Below are positions 25,834-35,174 of a stretch of 64,000 bases of DNA, one piece after another (the stretch's first letter is position 1; each line of letters begins with the position of its first letter). The notes under the pieces were generated by a model. That model searched no databases. It was not told where the DNA came from and saw only the letters and a program-made list of their open reading frames with translations. Position numbers and translations under genes: made by a program. Origin of the DNA: Alphaproteobacteria bacterium (GTDB lineage Bacteria > Pseudomonadota > Alphaproteobacteria > Caulobacterales > Aquidulcibacteraceae); the NCBI GenBank assembly GCA_026400735.1, contig JAPLOL010000151.1:1-64000 (forward strand), given 5' to 3'.

Positions 25834-27084
25834 TTAAGCGTGTTCGCTTTCAAGCGCACGACGTGCGGCGGCAGGTCCGTGAGCGGCAAGCTCACGCGCC
25901 TGCTCCAGCCATTCTTGTTCGCCGATACGGCCCTGCAGACGCAGATACTGATCGACCCAAGCGACGTTCTCTTCGCTCCACGCTGCGATCTGATCGAAGT
26001 GAAAGACGCCGAGCGAATACATCGTCGTCTGCTGCAATAGGCTGACGCCCTCGATCAATGTGAGATCGTCAGGCGCGCCATTGCGCGCAGCGCCAAGAAC
26101 CGGCGGTTTGGCGCGCCGCGCCATTGGTTCTGCGGCAACGCGAACCGGAGCAGTCTCTTCCGCTGTTGCAGCAACAGGCGCGGCAATCATCTGCGGCGGA
26201 CGCTGCTCCAAATGCCGGACACGCGCCTCAAGATAGCGCGCGCGCCACTTCCAGCGATCGGGGTCGGCCTGCGTTTCAAGCAACGGCGCAACAGGTTCTG
26301 GCTGGGCCGCCGGCGTCGCCTGCAGATGCGCGACGCGCCGCTCAAGATAGAGCAAACGCCAACGCAACAGCATATCGACATCCGCATTCGCTGCGAACGG
26401 CTCAGCTTCCGCGATCGCAGTCTCAACCGCCGGCGCCGCTGGCGTCTCATGCGCCCGGCGCAATTCATCTTCCAAGAACGCCGCACGCGCGGTCGCTTCC
26501 CGAGCGGCCCATTCATGCACCGGTGGCTCCGCCGCTTCCGGCGCGGCCATCAACGGTGCGACCGCAGCAACCGGCGCGCGCGTCTCAAGGTATGCAACGC
26601 GCTGTTCGAAATACCGGAGCCGCCACTGCTGCAACGCGATGTTTTCGTCTTCGACCGGTTCTTGCTCGACCTGCTCAACTTCAACATCAACCGTCCGCGC
26701 CCGCTCGATCTCCGCCGCGCGCAGCCGCGCCAACTCCGCCGCATCAAGATCGTTCAACTGTCCACCGCGTTGCGTCACCGCAAGCTGGCTGGCGAGTTCA
26801 TCCGTGCGCGCCCGCGCCGTTTCAAGTGCGCGCTCCAGTTCAGCCACGCGCCCGTCACGAATTTCCAGCAAACGCTGCGTTGGCGCAGCGTCGAGATCGG
26901 TTTCACGTTCGACCGGACCATCGCCGGTGAACCGGATAAGGTCGCGCAGCAAATTCTCGCGCTCGCGCTTGGCCGCAACCTCTTTCGGCGTCGCGAGCCA
27001 CGCCGCGCCCATCCAGCCCGCGAACATCATCGCGAGTATTGTGAGCAGAAGCGGAACCGCCAATTGTCCGATCAGATAGATCAT
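25834..27084 (-). CDS. Membrane-anchored coiled-coil protein with helix-hairpin-helix-like C-terminus
   Basis: 416 residues. One N-terminal membrane helix (about 5-25, LAVPLLLTILAMMFAGWMGAA) precedes long coiled-coil regions with repeated WRxRYLExRVxHLE-type heptads (for example WKWRARYLEARVRHLE and WRLLYLERRVAHL). The last 80 residues, LTLIEGVSLLQQTTMYSLGVFHFDQIAAW-like, resemble the helix-hairpin-helix tail seen in some NADH dehydrogenase-linked and 50S L21-fused proteins. Function unknown. It is the last gene of the 28386-25834 operon, starting 1 nt after the BON-OmpA stop. Confidence 0.8.
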   Translation of the reverse strand: MIYLIGQLAVPLLLTILAMMFAGWMGAAWLATPKEVAAKRERENLLRDLIRFTGDGPVERETDLDAAPTQRLLEIRDGRVAELERALETARARTDELASQLAVTQRGGQLNDLDAAELARLRAAEIERARTVDVEVEQVEQEPVEDENIALQQWRLRYFEQRVAYLETRAPVAAVAPLMAAPEAAEPPVHEWAAREATARAAFLEDELRRAHETPAAPAVETAIAEAEPFAANADVDMLLRWRLLYLERRVAHLQATPAAQPEPVAPLLETQADPDRWKWRARYLEARVRHLEQRPPQMIAAPVAATAEETAPVRVAAEPMARRAKPPVLGAARNGAPDDLTLIEGVSLLQQTTMYSLGVFHFDQIAAWSEENVAWVDQYLRLQGRIGEQEWLEQARELAAHGPAAARRALESEHA

Positions 27085-27085
27085 C

Positions 27086-28207
27086 TCAGCTGCTCACATA
27101 AAATTCGATGCGCCGGTTTGCGGCTTGCCCAGCTGGCGTCGCGTTGCTTGAGCGCGGCCGATCAGGCCCATAACCGTGGGCCGTCAGACGCCCGCGCGCC
27201 ACGCCTTGACCGGCGAGATAAGCCGCAACCGTGTCGGCGCGCCGGCGCGACAAATCCATGTTGGACGTGCGATCGCCAGTGTTGTCGGTGTGACCCGCCA
27301 CCTCGATCGAGAAGCGATCACAACGCAAAGCCACCGAAGCCAGTGCGTTCAGCACATCCCGGCTTCCCGGCGCCAGCGACGCGGATCCTTCAGCGAACGT
27401 GATGACGTTGCGCTCCATCAAACGATCAAAGGCGCGCTCGCACGTCTCAGCATCGCCATCGTTGAGATTGAGCCCCTGTAGTTCGGGATGATCGACATCT
27501 AGGCCATCGATCGTGACCGCCAGCCGCGAGCGGAACGGCGCCGGTGGCTGCTCCAGCACCTGGCGCACCGCGCTCACGCCCGCCTGTTCGCCATCGCCGA
27601 TGACAACAATCTGCCCGTCAATAATGCGCGCTTCACCGGTATTCAGCTGGGCCACCGCATGCACCGCATCACGCGCCACTTCCGAAAACAGCGGCGACGC
27701 CGCGCCGCCCGCGACATGCATGTCGTCAACCGCTTCGAGATCGCGGAACGCTTGCGCTGCAGCAGCCATCAGATCGGCCCGCGCATTCTCGCTTGGCACG
27801 GCGCCGCTCAACACCACGCGAGTTGCCTCGCGCTTAACGCTCCACGCGAACGGCCGCTCGATGTTGCCAACGTGCAGACCCGCAGTGTTGACGCTCGTGA
27901 CGCCACCCGACCATCTGCCGCCACCGCCGGCGGCATGCAGCGCCGCGTCGCGCGCCGCCGCGATATCCGCTTCCTCCTCGACGATGCCGCGCAAGACCAC
28001 GCGCTGGCCCCTCATCTCGACATCAAGTCCTGGAAAGCCTTGGGCCATGAGCGCAGTCGCAACGCGTTCTTTCAGGACGCCGGGGACACGCCAAAAGGCG
28101 CCATTGTGCAGCCCGCATATGCCCCACACAATCGCAACAACTGCTGCAGCCAATCCGCTGAAGAACAACAAGCGCCGCCGGCCGGCCTGGTCACCAACGC
28201 TGATCAT
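27086..28207 (-). CDS. OmpA-family protein with BON domains
   Basis: 373 residues. One hydrophobic N-terminal helix (about 13-32) anchors it. Two BON-like modules follow (VATALMAQGFPGLDVEMRG, then a second after VNTAGLHVGNIERP), and the C-terminal third is an OmpA peptidoglycan-binding domain with IEVAGHTDNTGDRTSN and a late GPDRPRSSNATPAGQAANRR. This layout matches ArfA/OmpATb-like proteins that attach to the wall from the inner membrane. The ATG overlaps the stop of the upstream 60-residue gene. Confidence 0.88.
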   Translation of the reverse strand: MISVGDQAGRRRLLFFSGLAAAVVAIVWGICGLHNGAFWRVPGVLKERVATALMAQGFPGLDVEMRGQRVVLRGIVEEEADIAAARDAALHAAGGGGRWSGGVTSVNTAGLHVGNIERPFAWSVKREATRVVLSGAVPSENARADLMAAAAQAFRDLEAVDDMHVAGGAASPLFSEVARDAVHAVAQLNTGEARIIDGQIVVIGDGEQAGVSAVRQVLEQPPAPFRSRLAVTIDGLDVDHPELQGLNLNDGDAETCERAFDRLMERNVITFAEGSASLAPGSRDVLNALASVALRCDRFSIEVAGHTDNTGDRTSNMDLSRRRADTVAAYLAGQGVARGRLTAHGYGPDRPRSSNATPAGQAANRRIEFYVSS

Positions 28208-28386
28208 GATCCACGCGCCCGGCGAACCTGCGCCTCGGTCAGAGCAGCGCGCAAATCTTCTGTCTCGCGCGCCGCCTCATTGCGCCGCTGGGCGCCAGAC
28301 ATGATGTATGCGCGCCAGCCGATGCCGAAGCCGATCAAGGCTGCAACGACGAAGAGGATCACCTGTGAGAAGATAAGGCCGATCAT
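28204..28386 (-). CDS. 60-residue single-pass membrane protein
   Basis: A hydrophobic N-terminal helix with glycines (FVVAALIGFGIGWRAY) precedes a charged helical tail (RRNEAARETEDLRAALTEAQ). First gene of the three-gene envelope operon; its TGA overlaps the next ATG. Function unknown, but the shape suits a small subunit of the same membrane complex. Confidence 0.75.
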   Translation of the reverse strand: MIGLIFSQVILFVVAALIGFGIGWRAYIMSGAQRRNEAARETEDLRAALTEAQVRRARGS

Positions 28387-28503
28387 TTTTCCCGCATTGC
28401 GCGCACACGTTAACGCCTTAACGCCCTTCTAATGCCCGGCGAACTAAGCGAAAACCGAAAACCCCTGAGAGCGAACCAGTCGGGCGAACCCAAACCAGGC
28501 GCA

Positions 28504-29310
28504 ATGGCCCACCACATCACCAGCCCCTCCAATCCGCAGATCAAGACGCTGAAGAGCCTGCATCTGAAAAAGGGACGCGCCGAAACGGGCCTGTTCCTCG
28601 CGGAAGGCGCGCGCCTAGCCGTGGAAGCGGCCGACCTTGGGGTCTGGCCGGAAATTCTGCTCTTCTCGCCGGCGGCGCTGCAACGCGAGCAAGTCCGCGC
28701 TCTGATCGCCCAGGCAGAAGCGCGGCGCGTCCACACGATCGAAACCAGCGAAAGCGTACTTTCTCAGATTAGCAAGCGCGACAATCCACAAACGGTGATC
28801 GGCGCCTACAGGCAGCGCCTCACGCCGCTCGATCAAATCAGCGGCGATACCATCGTCGCGCTCGAAGGCATTCGCGATCCGGGAAATCTCGGCACAATCC
28901 TGCGCACGGCGGATTCCACGGGCGCAGGCGGCGTGATCCTCGTCGGCGAGAGTTGCGATCCGTTTTCTGTTGAGGCGGTGCGCGCCAGTATGGGCTCGCT
29001 GTTCGCAATGAAGCTCGCGCGCGCATCGTTCGAGGAATTGCTACGCTTCAAGAAGGAACGCGGCGCGAGCATGATGGGCCTCTCGCTTAAGGGCGCCGCG
29101 TTCGACGCCGATCGGCCTGCGCCTGCGCGCGCGATCGTGTTCATGGGCAACGAACAGTCGGGCTTGCCTGTGCACATGGAAGACGCTTGCGATGCGTTGG
29201 TGAAATTGCCGATGCGTGGCCGGGCCGACAGTTTAAATCTTGCGATCGCGACGGGTGTGATGCTCTACGATCTTTGGCGGAGACGCGGATATGACGGCGC
29301 GCGCGCCTGA
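28504..29310 (+). CDS. TrmH/SpoU-family RNA 2'-O-methyltransferase
   Basis: 268 residues. An N-terminal substrate-binding domain (NPQIKTLKSLHLKKGR, FLAEGARL) is followed by a SPOUT knot domain with EGIRDPGNLGTILRTADS, VFMGNEQSGLP and MRGRADSLNLAIATGVMLY. These enzymes methylate ribose 2'-OH in rRNA or tRNA using S-adenosylmethionine. The exact target cannot be inferred. I prefer the ATG at 28504, where the conserved domain starts, over 28432. Confidence 0.9.
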   Translation: MAHHITSPSNPQIKTLKSLHLKKGRAETGLFLAEGARLAVEAADLGVWPEILLFSPAALQREQVRALIAQAEARRVHTIETSESVLSQISKRDNPQTVIGAYRQRLTPLDQISGDTIVALEGIRDPGNLGTILRTADSTGAGGVILVGESCDPFSVEAVRASMGSLFAMKLARASFEELLRFKKERGASMMGLSLKGAAFDADRPAPARAIVFMGNEQSGLPVHMEDACDALVKLPMRGRADSLNLAIATGVMLYDLWRRRGYDGARA

Positions 29311-30199
29311 GCTTCTGATCGCCGACGATTGGGCAGACTACCGTTTGCTGGATTCCGGCAATGGAGGCAAACTCGAGCAAGTTGGCCCCTACCGCTTCGT
29401 GCGCCCCGAGCCGCAAGCGCTGTGGGCGCCTGCGCGTCCTGCGCAAGATTGGGATTCCGCTGATGCAATCTTCGCGGGCTCGTCCGGCGATGACGAAGAC
29501 GCTGGCCGCTGGCGCTTCAATCGCGAGTTGCCGCAAAGCTGGACGTTGAAATGGGACGATCTCTCGTTCGTCTCGCGTCCAACCCCATTTCGACACTTGG
29601 CCTTTTTCCCAGAGCACTCGGTCCACTGGCGCTGTGCGCGCGAATATCTGCAGGCACATAGCGGGCCACAGCCTGAAGTGCTGAACTTGTTCGGCTACAC
29701 CGGCCTCGCATCGCTTGTATGCGCCAAATCCGGTGCGAAGGTCACCCACGTCGATGCTTCAAAGAAGGCGATCGGCTTCGCGCGCGATAACCAGCAAGCA
29801 GCAGGCCTCGGCGACGCGCCTATCCGTTGGATCTGCGACGATGCGCTCACGTTCGTGAAGCGCGAGATCCGCCGTGGCCGTCGTTATGACGGTGTCATCC
29901 TTGATCCACCGAAGTTCGGGCGCGGGCCTGACGGTGAAACCTGGAAGCTCGAAACAGATTTGCCGGAGTTGCTTGACGCCTGCCAGACGCTGCTGCGCAC
30001 TGATCCAAATGATCGCGCGAGCGCCAAGGGCTTTATGATTGCGACGGTTTACGCCGTGCGACTTTCGTACCTGGCGCTCGCACAAACAGCGCAACAGATG
30101 TTCGTCGGCGGCGAATGGCAAGCTGGCGAGATGTGCTTGCCGCACGAAGGCCGAAGCGAGTTATTGCCAACAGCGATCTTCGCGCGCTGGCGCGGCTAG
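29291..30199 (+). CDS. Class I SAM-dependent methyltransferase, RlmI/RlmK-like
   Basis: 302 residues. Rossmann motif I is LNLFGYTGLASLVCAKSGAKVTHVDASKKA, motif IV is DGVILDPPKFGRG, and the region before it has WICDDALTFVKREI. The DPPKFGRG motif and overall order match 23S rRNA cytosine-5 methyltransferases of the RlmI/RlmK class. Its start overlaps the end of the SpoU gene by 20 nt, so the two are co-translated, and it ends 4 nt inside the convergent dnaE2. Confidence 0.85.
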   Translation: MTARAPELLIADDWADYRLLDSGNGGKLEQVGPYRFVRPEPQALWAPARPAQDWDSADAIFAGSSGDDEDAGRWRFNRELPQSWTLKWDDLSFVSRPTPFRHLAFFPEHSVHWRCAREYLQAHSGPQPEVLNLFGYTGLASLVCAKSGAKVTHVDASKKAIGFARDNQQAAGLGDAPIRWICDDALTFVKREIRRGRRYDGVILDPPKFGRGPDGETWKLETDLPELLDACQTLLRTDPNDRASAKGFMIATVYAVRLSYLALAQTAQQMFVGGEWQAGEMCLPHEGRSELLPTAIFARWRG

Positions 30200-33100
30200 T
30201 GGAAGTTGCGTCCCTTCGGCATCACGCTCGCGGCCTTCTTCACATCTAGATTTATGCGCACATTGCGCGGATGCCGCTGGCGCGCATCGCCTTCGCCGCC
30301 ACGTCTGGGCTCGTCGGTCGGACCAGTCGGATCAAGCTTCGCGCCGTGCGCCGAGAGCTTCGCTAGAAGCGGCGTGTAATCATGCACGCGCTCGGCGATC
30401 ACATGGGTCACGCCGCTTTCGCTTTGCACAGGCCCATCAATCGTCACGAGGCGACCGCCCAGAACCTCGCGCCGATACTGCTCAAACAATTTCGGCCACA
30501 CGACAATGTTGGCGATGCCCGTTTCGTCTTCCAGCGTCATGAAGATCACACCGGACGCCGTGCCAGGTCGCTGACGCACCAACACAAGCCCCGAAACACG
30601 CACCCGTTCGCCGTTCTGTATCTTTGTAAGCTGCTCCGCCTTGATCACACGCCGCGCTGAAAGCTCCTCACGTAGCAACGACACCGGATGTGCCTTCAGC
30701 GACAACCCAATCGTCCGGTAGTCTTCAACGATATGCTCACCCAAACACATCGAAGGCAGATCAAAATCCGGTTCGCGCGTGCGATCCACTGTAGCGGCCT
30801 CGAACAGCGGCAAGTCCTCCTGCCCACCAACCCGGTTCAACCCACGCGCCGCCCAAAGCGCATCGCGGCGATCGAGGCCGAGCGAACGGAACGCGTCGAT
30901 GTCAGCGAGGCGTTCAATGGTTGAAGGCGGCAACCCGCTTCGCAACCAAACTTCGCGCACAGAATCGTATCCTGCGCCGCGATTGGCGACGAGTTGCGCC
31001 ATTTCTATTTCTTTGAGCCCTTGCGCCTGGCGATAGCCCAATCGCATTGCGTGCGTTGAAAGAATATCACCAGTCATTTCGACATGGCGTTGATGCACTC
31101 GACTTGCCGCTTCCGGCCCGGGCTCTAGTGCGTTGTCCCAGTCCGAGTGATTCACATCTATAGGTCTGATCTGAACGCCGTGATCCGATGCATCTCGCGC
31201 GATCTGCGCTGGCGCGTAAAATCCCATTGGTTGTGAGTTGAGTAACGCCACCGCGAAAACATCAGGATAATAGCACTTCAGCCAAGAGGATGCGTACACA
31301 AGGATTGCGAAGCTAGCGGCGTGACTCTCTGGGAAACCGTACTCGCCGAAGCCTTTGATCTGGGCAAACGAGGCTTCGGCAAAATCTTTCTCGTATCCCT
31401 TGCCAATCATCCCGCTGATAAACTTGTCTTTGAGCTTCCCGATTGTGCCCGTTCTTTTGAACGTCGCCATAGCGCGGCGAAGATGGTCCGCTTCCGATGG
31501 CGAAAAGCCGGCTGCCACGATTGCGATCTGCATAGCTTGTTCTTGAAAGAGCGGCACACCTAACGTGCGCTTGAGAACCTTCCAAAGCTCCGGCTTGGGC
31601 GCGCTGGCCTTTTCCAACCCTTGTTTGCGACGTAAATACGGATGCACCATACCGCCCTGGATCGGTCCAGGACGCACAATCGCCACCTCAATTACGAGAT
31701 CGTAGAATTTCTCAGGCTTAAGTCGCGGCAGCATCGACATCTGCGCCCGGCTTTCGACTTGGAATACGCCAATTGAATCTGCGCGATGAAGCATCGCATA
31801 GACGCGCTTATCTTTATGGGGCGCAAAGTAAGAGAGATCGACTCGTTTGCGTTCGCTTCCCTCTACGTCTCTAAAAAGACCTGCACTCTGTTTTTTCCAC
31901 TCGGGGTATTTCTCGGAAAGCAAATCAAACGCTTTTTTCAAGCAGCTCAGCATCCCAAGGCCCAGAACGTCCACCTTAAGGATCTTCAACGCTTCAAGAT
32001 CGTCCTTATTCCATTCAACGACGGTTCTACCGTTCATCGCTGCATTCTGAATCGGCACCACGTCATGCAATTTCTCGCGCGTGATGACGAACCCTCCCAC
32101 ATGTTGCGAAAGATGGCGAGGAAAACCCTCGAGAGCCTTCGATAGCTCCATGCATTGCATGAGACGTTCATCTGACACATCGAGGCCAAGCTCGATCATG
32201 TCCTTCTCTTCCAGCCCTTTAGACCACCAATGCAATGTCTTCGCGAGATTGCCGATTTGATCTTCGGAATACCCAAGCGTCTTGGCAACCTCCCGGACCG
32301 CACTCCGACCACGATAGCAAATGACGACCGCAGCCAAGCCAGCGCGATCGCGTCCATATTTTTTGTAGATGTACTGAATTACTTCTTCGCGCCGCTCGTG
32401 TTCGAAATCGATATCAATGTCAGGTGGCTCGCCGCGTTCCGGTGACACGAAGCGCTCGAAAACAAGATTGCCGCCTCGGGGGTCAACTTCCGTAACACCA
32501 AGTGCAAAACAGATACTTGAATTCGCTGCCGATCCACGTCCCTGACAAAGAATTGGGTCGATATCGTTGCCGTCTTTATCTTTTCCAGACCGTGCGAAGC
32601 GCACAATATCCGCGACAGTTAGAAAGTATGGCGCATACTTCAAATCCTTGACGATCCTCAGTTCACGCTTGAGGGTTCGTTTAATGCTCGTGGGCACGCC
32701 AGTTTCGTAACGCTTTGCAATTCCCTCCCATACGAGATGTTCCAGAGCCGCTTGTGGGTCAGAAAAGCCCTCCGCCGTTTCTTCCGGATACTCGTAGCAG
32801 AGATCGTCCATTGAAAAAGAAATGGTCTCAAGGAAACGCAGACTCTCTTCGACAGCCTCAGGCACAAGCGCAAACAGTCGATGTATTTCTTGAGGCTTCT
32901 TGAGCTGACGCTCCGCATTTTTCGCAAGCAGTGCGCCAGCCTCGCTTAGCTTTTTCTTTTCGCGTATGCATGTGACCACATCCAGTAAAGGCCGGGCATC
33001 TCCATGATGCATTAGAGGCTCTGTCGTCGCGAGCAGCCGAGCGCCCGTCTGCGACGCCAGTTGCTTTAGCTGCTTAATCCGCCGGCGATCTTCGCCATTG

Positions 33101-33594
33101 AATTGGAATGGCGCCGCGAGCCACGCAGATCCTGCAACTCTTTTGATATGCTGAAGATATGATCTAAGCTCGTAAGGTTCGTCGCCAAGCTCGAACGCCG
33201 GAATAAGGATCGTTTGCAATCCCTCCGCATGATCAAGATAATCTGCAAAATCCAACCAGCACTGCCCCTTGGGTGCACGCCTATTTCCCACTGTGAGCAG
33301 TCGCGTAAGATTTGCGAATCCCGCGCGATCTTTTGGATAGACGATCAGGTCTGGCGTGCCGTCTCGAAACACAAGTCGAGACCCGACGACCATACGAATG
33401 TCGCCTTCGCCCTCTTCACGCATAGCTTTCGCTTGCATGTGCGCGCGCACAACGCCAGCCAGCGTGTTGCGGTCAGCGATCCCGACGCCGGTTAGACCTA
33501 GGGCGGCAGCCTGCCTTACCATCTGCTCGGGATGAGAACCGGAGCGGAGGAACGAAAAGTTCGTCGTGACGCAAAGTTCAGCGAAGCCTGTCAT
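30196..33594 (-). CDS. dnaE2: Error-prone DNA polymerase III alpha subunit
   Basis: 1,132 residues, the translesion polymerase (ImuC) of the SOS mutasome. It begins with a PHP domain (ELCVTTNFSFLRSGSHPE), carries the polymerase catalytic motif PDIDIDF with DIDIDF at residues 392-397, and has the HhH and OB-fold regions. The C-terminus has the OB-fold SGLVLVRQRPGTASGVIFMTL. It is the third gene of imuA-imuB-dnaE2; its ATG overlaps the imuB TGA (ATGA). LexA control is expected from the box upstream of imuA. Confidence 0.95.
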   Translation of the reverse strand: MTGFAELCVTTNFSFLRSGSHPEQMVRQAAALGLTGVGIADRNTLAGVVRAHMQAKAMREEGEGDIRMVVGSRLVFRDGTPDLIVYPKDRAGFANLTRLLTVGNRRAPKGQCWLDFADYLDHAEGLQTILIPAFELGDEPYELRSYLQHIKRVAGSAWLAAPFQFNGEDRRRIKQLKQLASQTGARLLATTEPLMHHGDARPLLDVVTCIREKKKLSEAGALLAKNAERQLKKPQEIHRLFALVPEAVEESLRFLETISFSMDDLCYEYPEETAEGFSDPQAALEHLVWEGIAKRYETGVPTSIKRTLKRELRIVKDLKYAPYFLTVADIVRFARSGKDKDGNDIDPILCQGRGSAANSSICFALGVTEVDPRGGNLVFERFVSPERGEPPDIDIDFEHERREEVIQYIYKKYGRDRAGLAAVVICYRGRSAVREVAKTLGYSEDQIGNLAKTLHWWSKGLEEKDMIELGLDVSDERLMQCMELSKALEGFPRHLSQHVGGFVITREKLHDVVPIQNAAMNGRTVVEWNKDDLEALKILKVDVLGLGMLSCLKKAFDLLSEKYPEWKKQSAGLFRDVEGSERKRVDLSYFAPHKDKRVYAMLHRADSIGVFQVESRAQMSMLPRLKPEKFYDLVIEVAIVRPGPIQGGMVHPYLRRKQGLEKASAPKPELWKVLKRTLGVPLFQEQAMQIAIVAAGFSPSEADHLRRAMATFKRTGTIGKLKDKFISGMIGKGYEKDFAEASFAQIKGFGEYGFPESHAASFAILVYASSWLKCYYPDVFAVALLNSQPMGFYAPAQIARDASDHGVQIRPIDVNHSDWDNALEPGPEAASRVHQRHVEMTGDILSTHAMRLGYRQAQGLKEIEMAQLVANRGAGYDSVREVWLRSGLPPSTIERLADIDAFRSLGLDRRDALWAARGLNRVGGQEDLPLFEAATVDRTREPDFDLPSMCLGEHIVEDYRTIGLSLKAHPVSLLREELSARRVIKAEQLTKIQNGERVRVSGLVLVRQRPGTASGVIFMTLEDETGIANIVVWPKLFEQYRREVLGGRLVTIDGPVQSESGVTHVIAERVHDYTPLLAKLSAHGAKLDPTGPTDEPRRGGEGDARQRHPRNVRINLDVKKAASVMPKGRNFH

Positions 33595-35174
33595 GCGAAC
33601 AGACCATGTAGATACCAGCGAGGCGAGACTTCATTCTCGCCATACAATCCCTCACGATAAAGCCAATACCGGCGGCCCTGCTTGTCTTCGACGCGGTAGT
33701 AGTCCCGCGTTTTCTCGCGCTTTTGCCAATCGCCGCTAATTCGCTCAGGGCCTTCTGCACAAACGACTTCGCGCATCACGCGCCGCCAGCGAAAGCGGAT
33801 TGGCGGGCCATCTGGCACACCGGCCATCACTTCAATCTGCTGACCAGGAGAAAACAATCGAACAGGGCGACGCTGCACACCGTCTGCGGGTGGCTTTACA
33901 GATTTTGCTTCTTTCTCACTTAGCACTGAGCGCCATCCAGCAGCGCGCTCAGGCACATGTTCTTCATGTATTTGCGGACGGACGACACGTTTCGCGCCGA
34001 GCCTAGACGTCAGAATGTCGGCAATAGAGCTGATCGTTTCTGCACTTGCCGAATTTGCATCAACAGAAACTAACGTGCGCGTACGCTCGTTCAGTTCTGC
34101 CAACCGCACCACATTCACCCGCGCCGCCTCAAAGCCAAACTGCGCATCCAAATTTTCGCTGACGATATTTAGCTTCTCGCGGAAGAGCCGCATCAGCGGC
34201 TTCACGTCTCGGAGTGGTTTGGACACGTTCACATCGATCACGCGGTCGCGCCCGTCGACACCAAACAACACAAGCTCCGCGCGCAACACACCTGCGCCTC
34301 GAATATCGAGCTTTTCGATGAGATCGCCGCAAAGATCTTGGGTAACTTGCAGAACTGCGTCGGCGGTGAAGATTGGCTCCAAAAAACGTCGAAGCGCAAA
34401 CACTGGCGGCGCCGGGCGGCGTGGGGTTAGCGCTTCTTGGGCGCGACCAAGCGCTTGATCGAGGCGCAGCATCGCGCGTTCGCCCGCTCGTGCGGCAAAT
34501 GCCGAGCGTGGTGCATGCTGGATCTGGCCAATCGCCTTTAAACCAAGGCGACGCAATAAAGTTGCAGCGTCGGGATCAAGGCGCAAAGCTTCCACGGGCA
34601 ACGCAGCGAGGTCTGCCTTCCAGCCTTCCGGCTGTTCGAGCGAAGCCTGCAAGCTTTCGCGTAATGTTGCAGGCTTGCCTATTGGCTTTCTGTAGCGAGA
34701 AAACGCCCACGCTGCTCCTGGAGTGGGCGCTATCGCTGCGCGCGAACTGTAACCTTGCGCGTGCAGACGCGTCACGATCTCAGCACAGAGATTTTCTTCG
34801 CCGCCGAACAGGTGTGCGCAGCCGGTGATGTCTAGAAACAGGCCTTCCGGAGGATCGAGCACGACAATCGGTGTGAACCGCTCGCACCACGCGGCGATAT
34901 TGCCCAAAGCGCGCGTATCTTCCTCAATATCTGCCTCTACTGCCTCCAACTTCGGCTGAATCGCGCGCGCATCGGCGAGCGACATGGCGAGTGTTAGTCC
35001 CAGTGCGCTCGCGCGGGCATCAATACCCTTCAGCTGAAGCGCGCCATTCTCTTTCGAATAAACCGCGAGCGGCCGGCCGTCAGACGGCCCGCGCCCAGCT
35101 CGGATCAGACGATCCGTGCGTATCCGCGGCAGATAAATCGCGAGCCACCTCGCGTTCGGCGAAGCTGCGCTCAT
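33591..35174 (-). CDS. imuB: ImuB, Y-family polymerase-like mutasome protein
   Basis: 527 residues. The N-terminus (RWLAIYLPRIRTDRLIRAG) is the ImuB version of the Y-family palm, lacking the catalytic acidic pair seen in active DinB enzymes, consistent with ImuB being a scaffold for DnaE2 and the beta clamp. The palm and finger-like core continues (EGLFLDITGCAHLFGGEE), and the C-terminal half has a little-finger region. It overlaps imuA by 95 nt and dnaE2 by 4 nt, a tightly coupled cassette. Confidence 0.92.
   Translation of the reverse strand: MSAASPNARWLAIYLPRIRTDRLIRAGRGPSDGRPLAVYSKENGALQLKGIDARASALGLTLAMSLADARAIQPKLEAVEADIEEDTRALGNIAAWCERFTPIVVLDPPEGLFLDITGCAHLFGGEENLCAEIVTRLHAQGYSSRAAIAPTPGAAWAFSRYRKPIGKPATLRESLQASLEQPEGWKADLAALPVEALRLDPDAATLLRRLGLKAIGQIQHAPRSAFAARAGERAMLRLDQALGRAQEALTPRRPAPPVFALRRFLEPIFTADAVLQVTQDLCGDLIEKLDIRGAGVLRAELVLFGVDGRDRVIDVNVSKPLRDVKPLMRLFREKLNIVSENLDAQFGFEAARVNVVRLAELNERTRTLVSVDANSASAETISSIADILTSRLGAKRVVRPQIHEEHVPERAAGWRSVLSEKEAKSVKPPADGVQRRPVRLFSPGQQIEVMAGVPDGPPIRFRWRRVMREVVCAEGPERISGDWQKREKTRDYYRVEDKQGRRYWLYREGLYGENEVSPRWYLHGLFA

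Noticed and set aside
26212..27402. 396-residue plus-strand frame opposite the coiled-coil gene
   Set aside because: Extremely Arg-rich translation expected from the antisense of a coiled-coil coding region. No start context.
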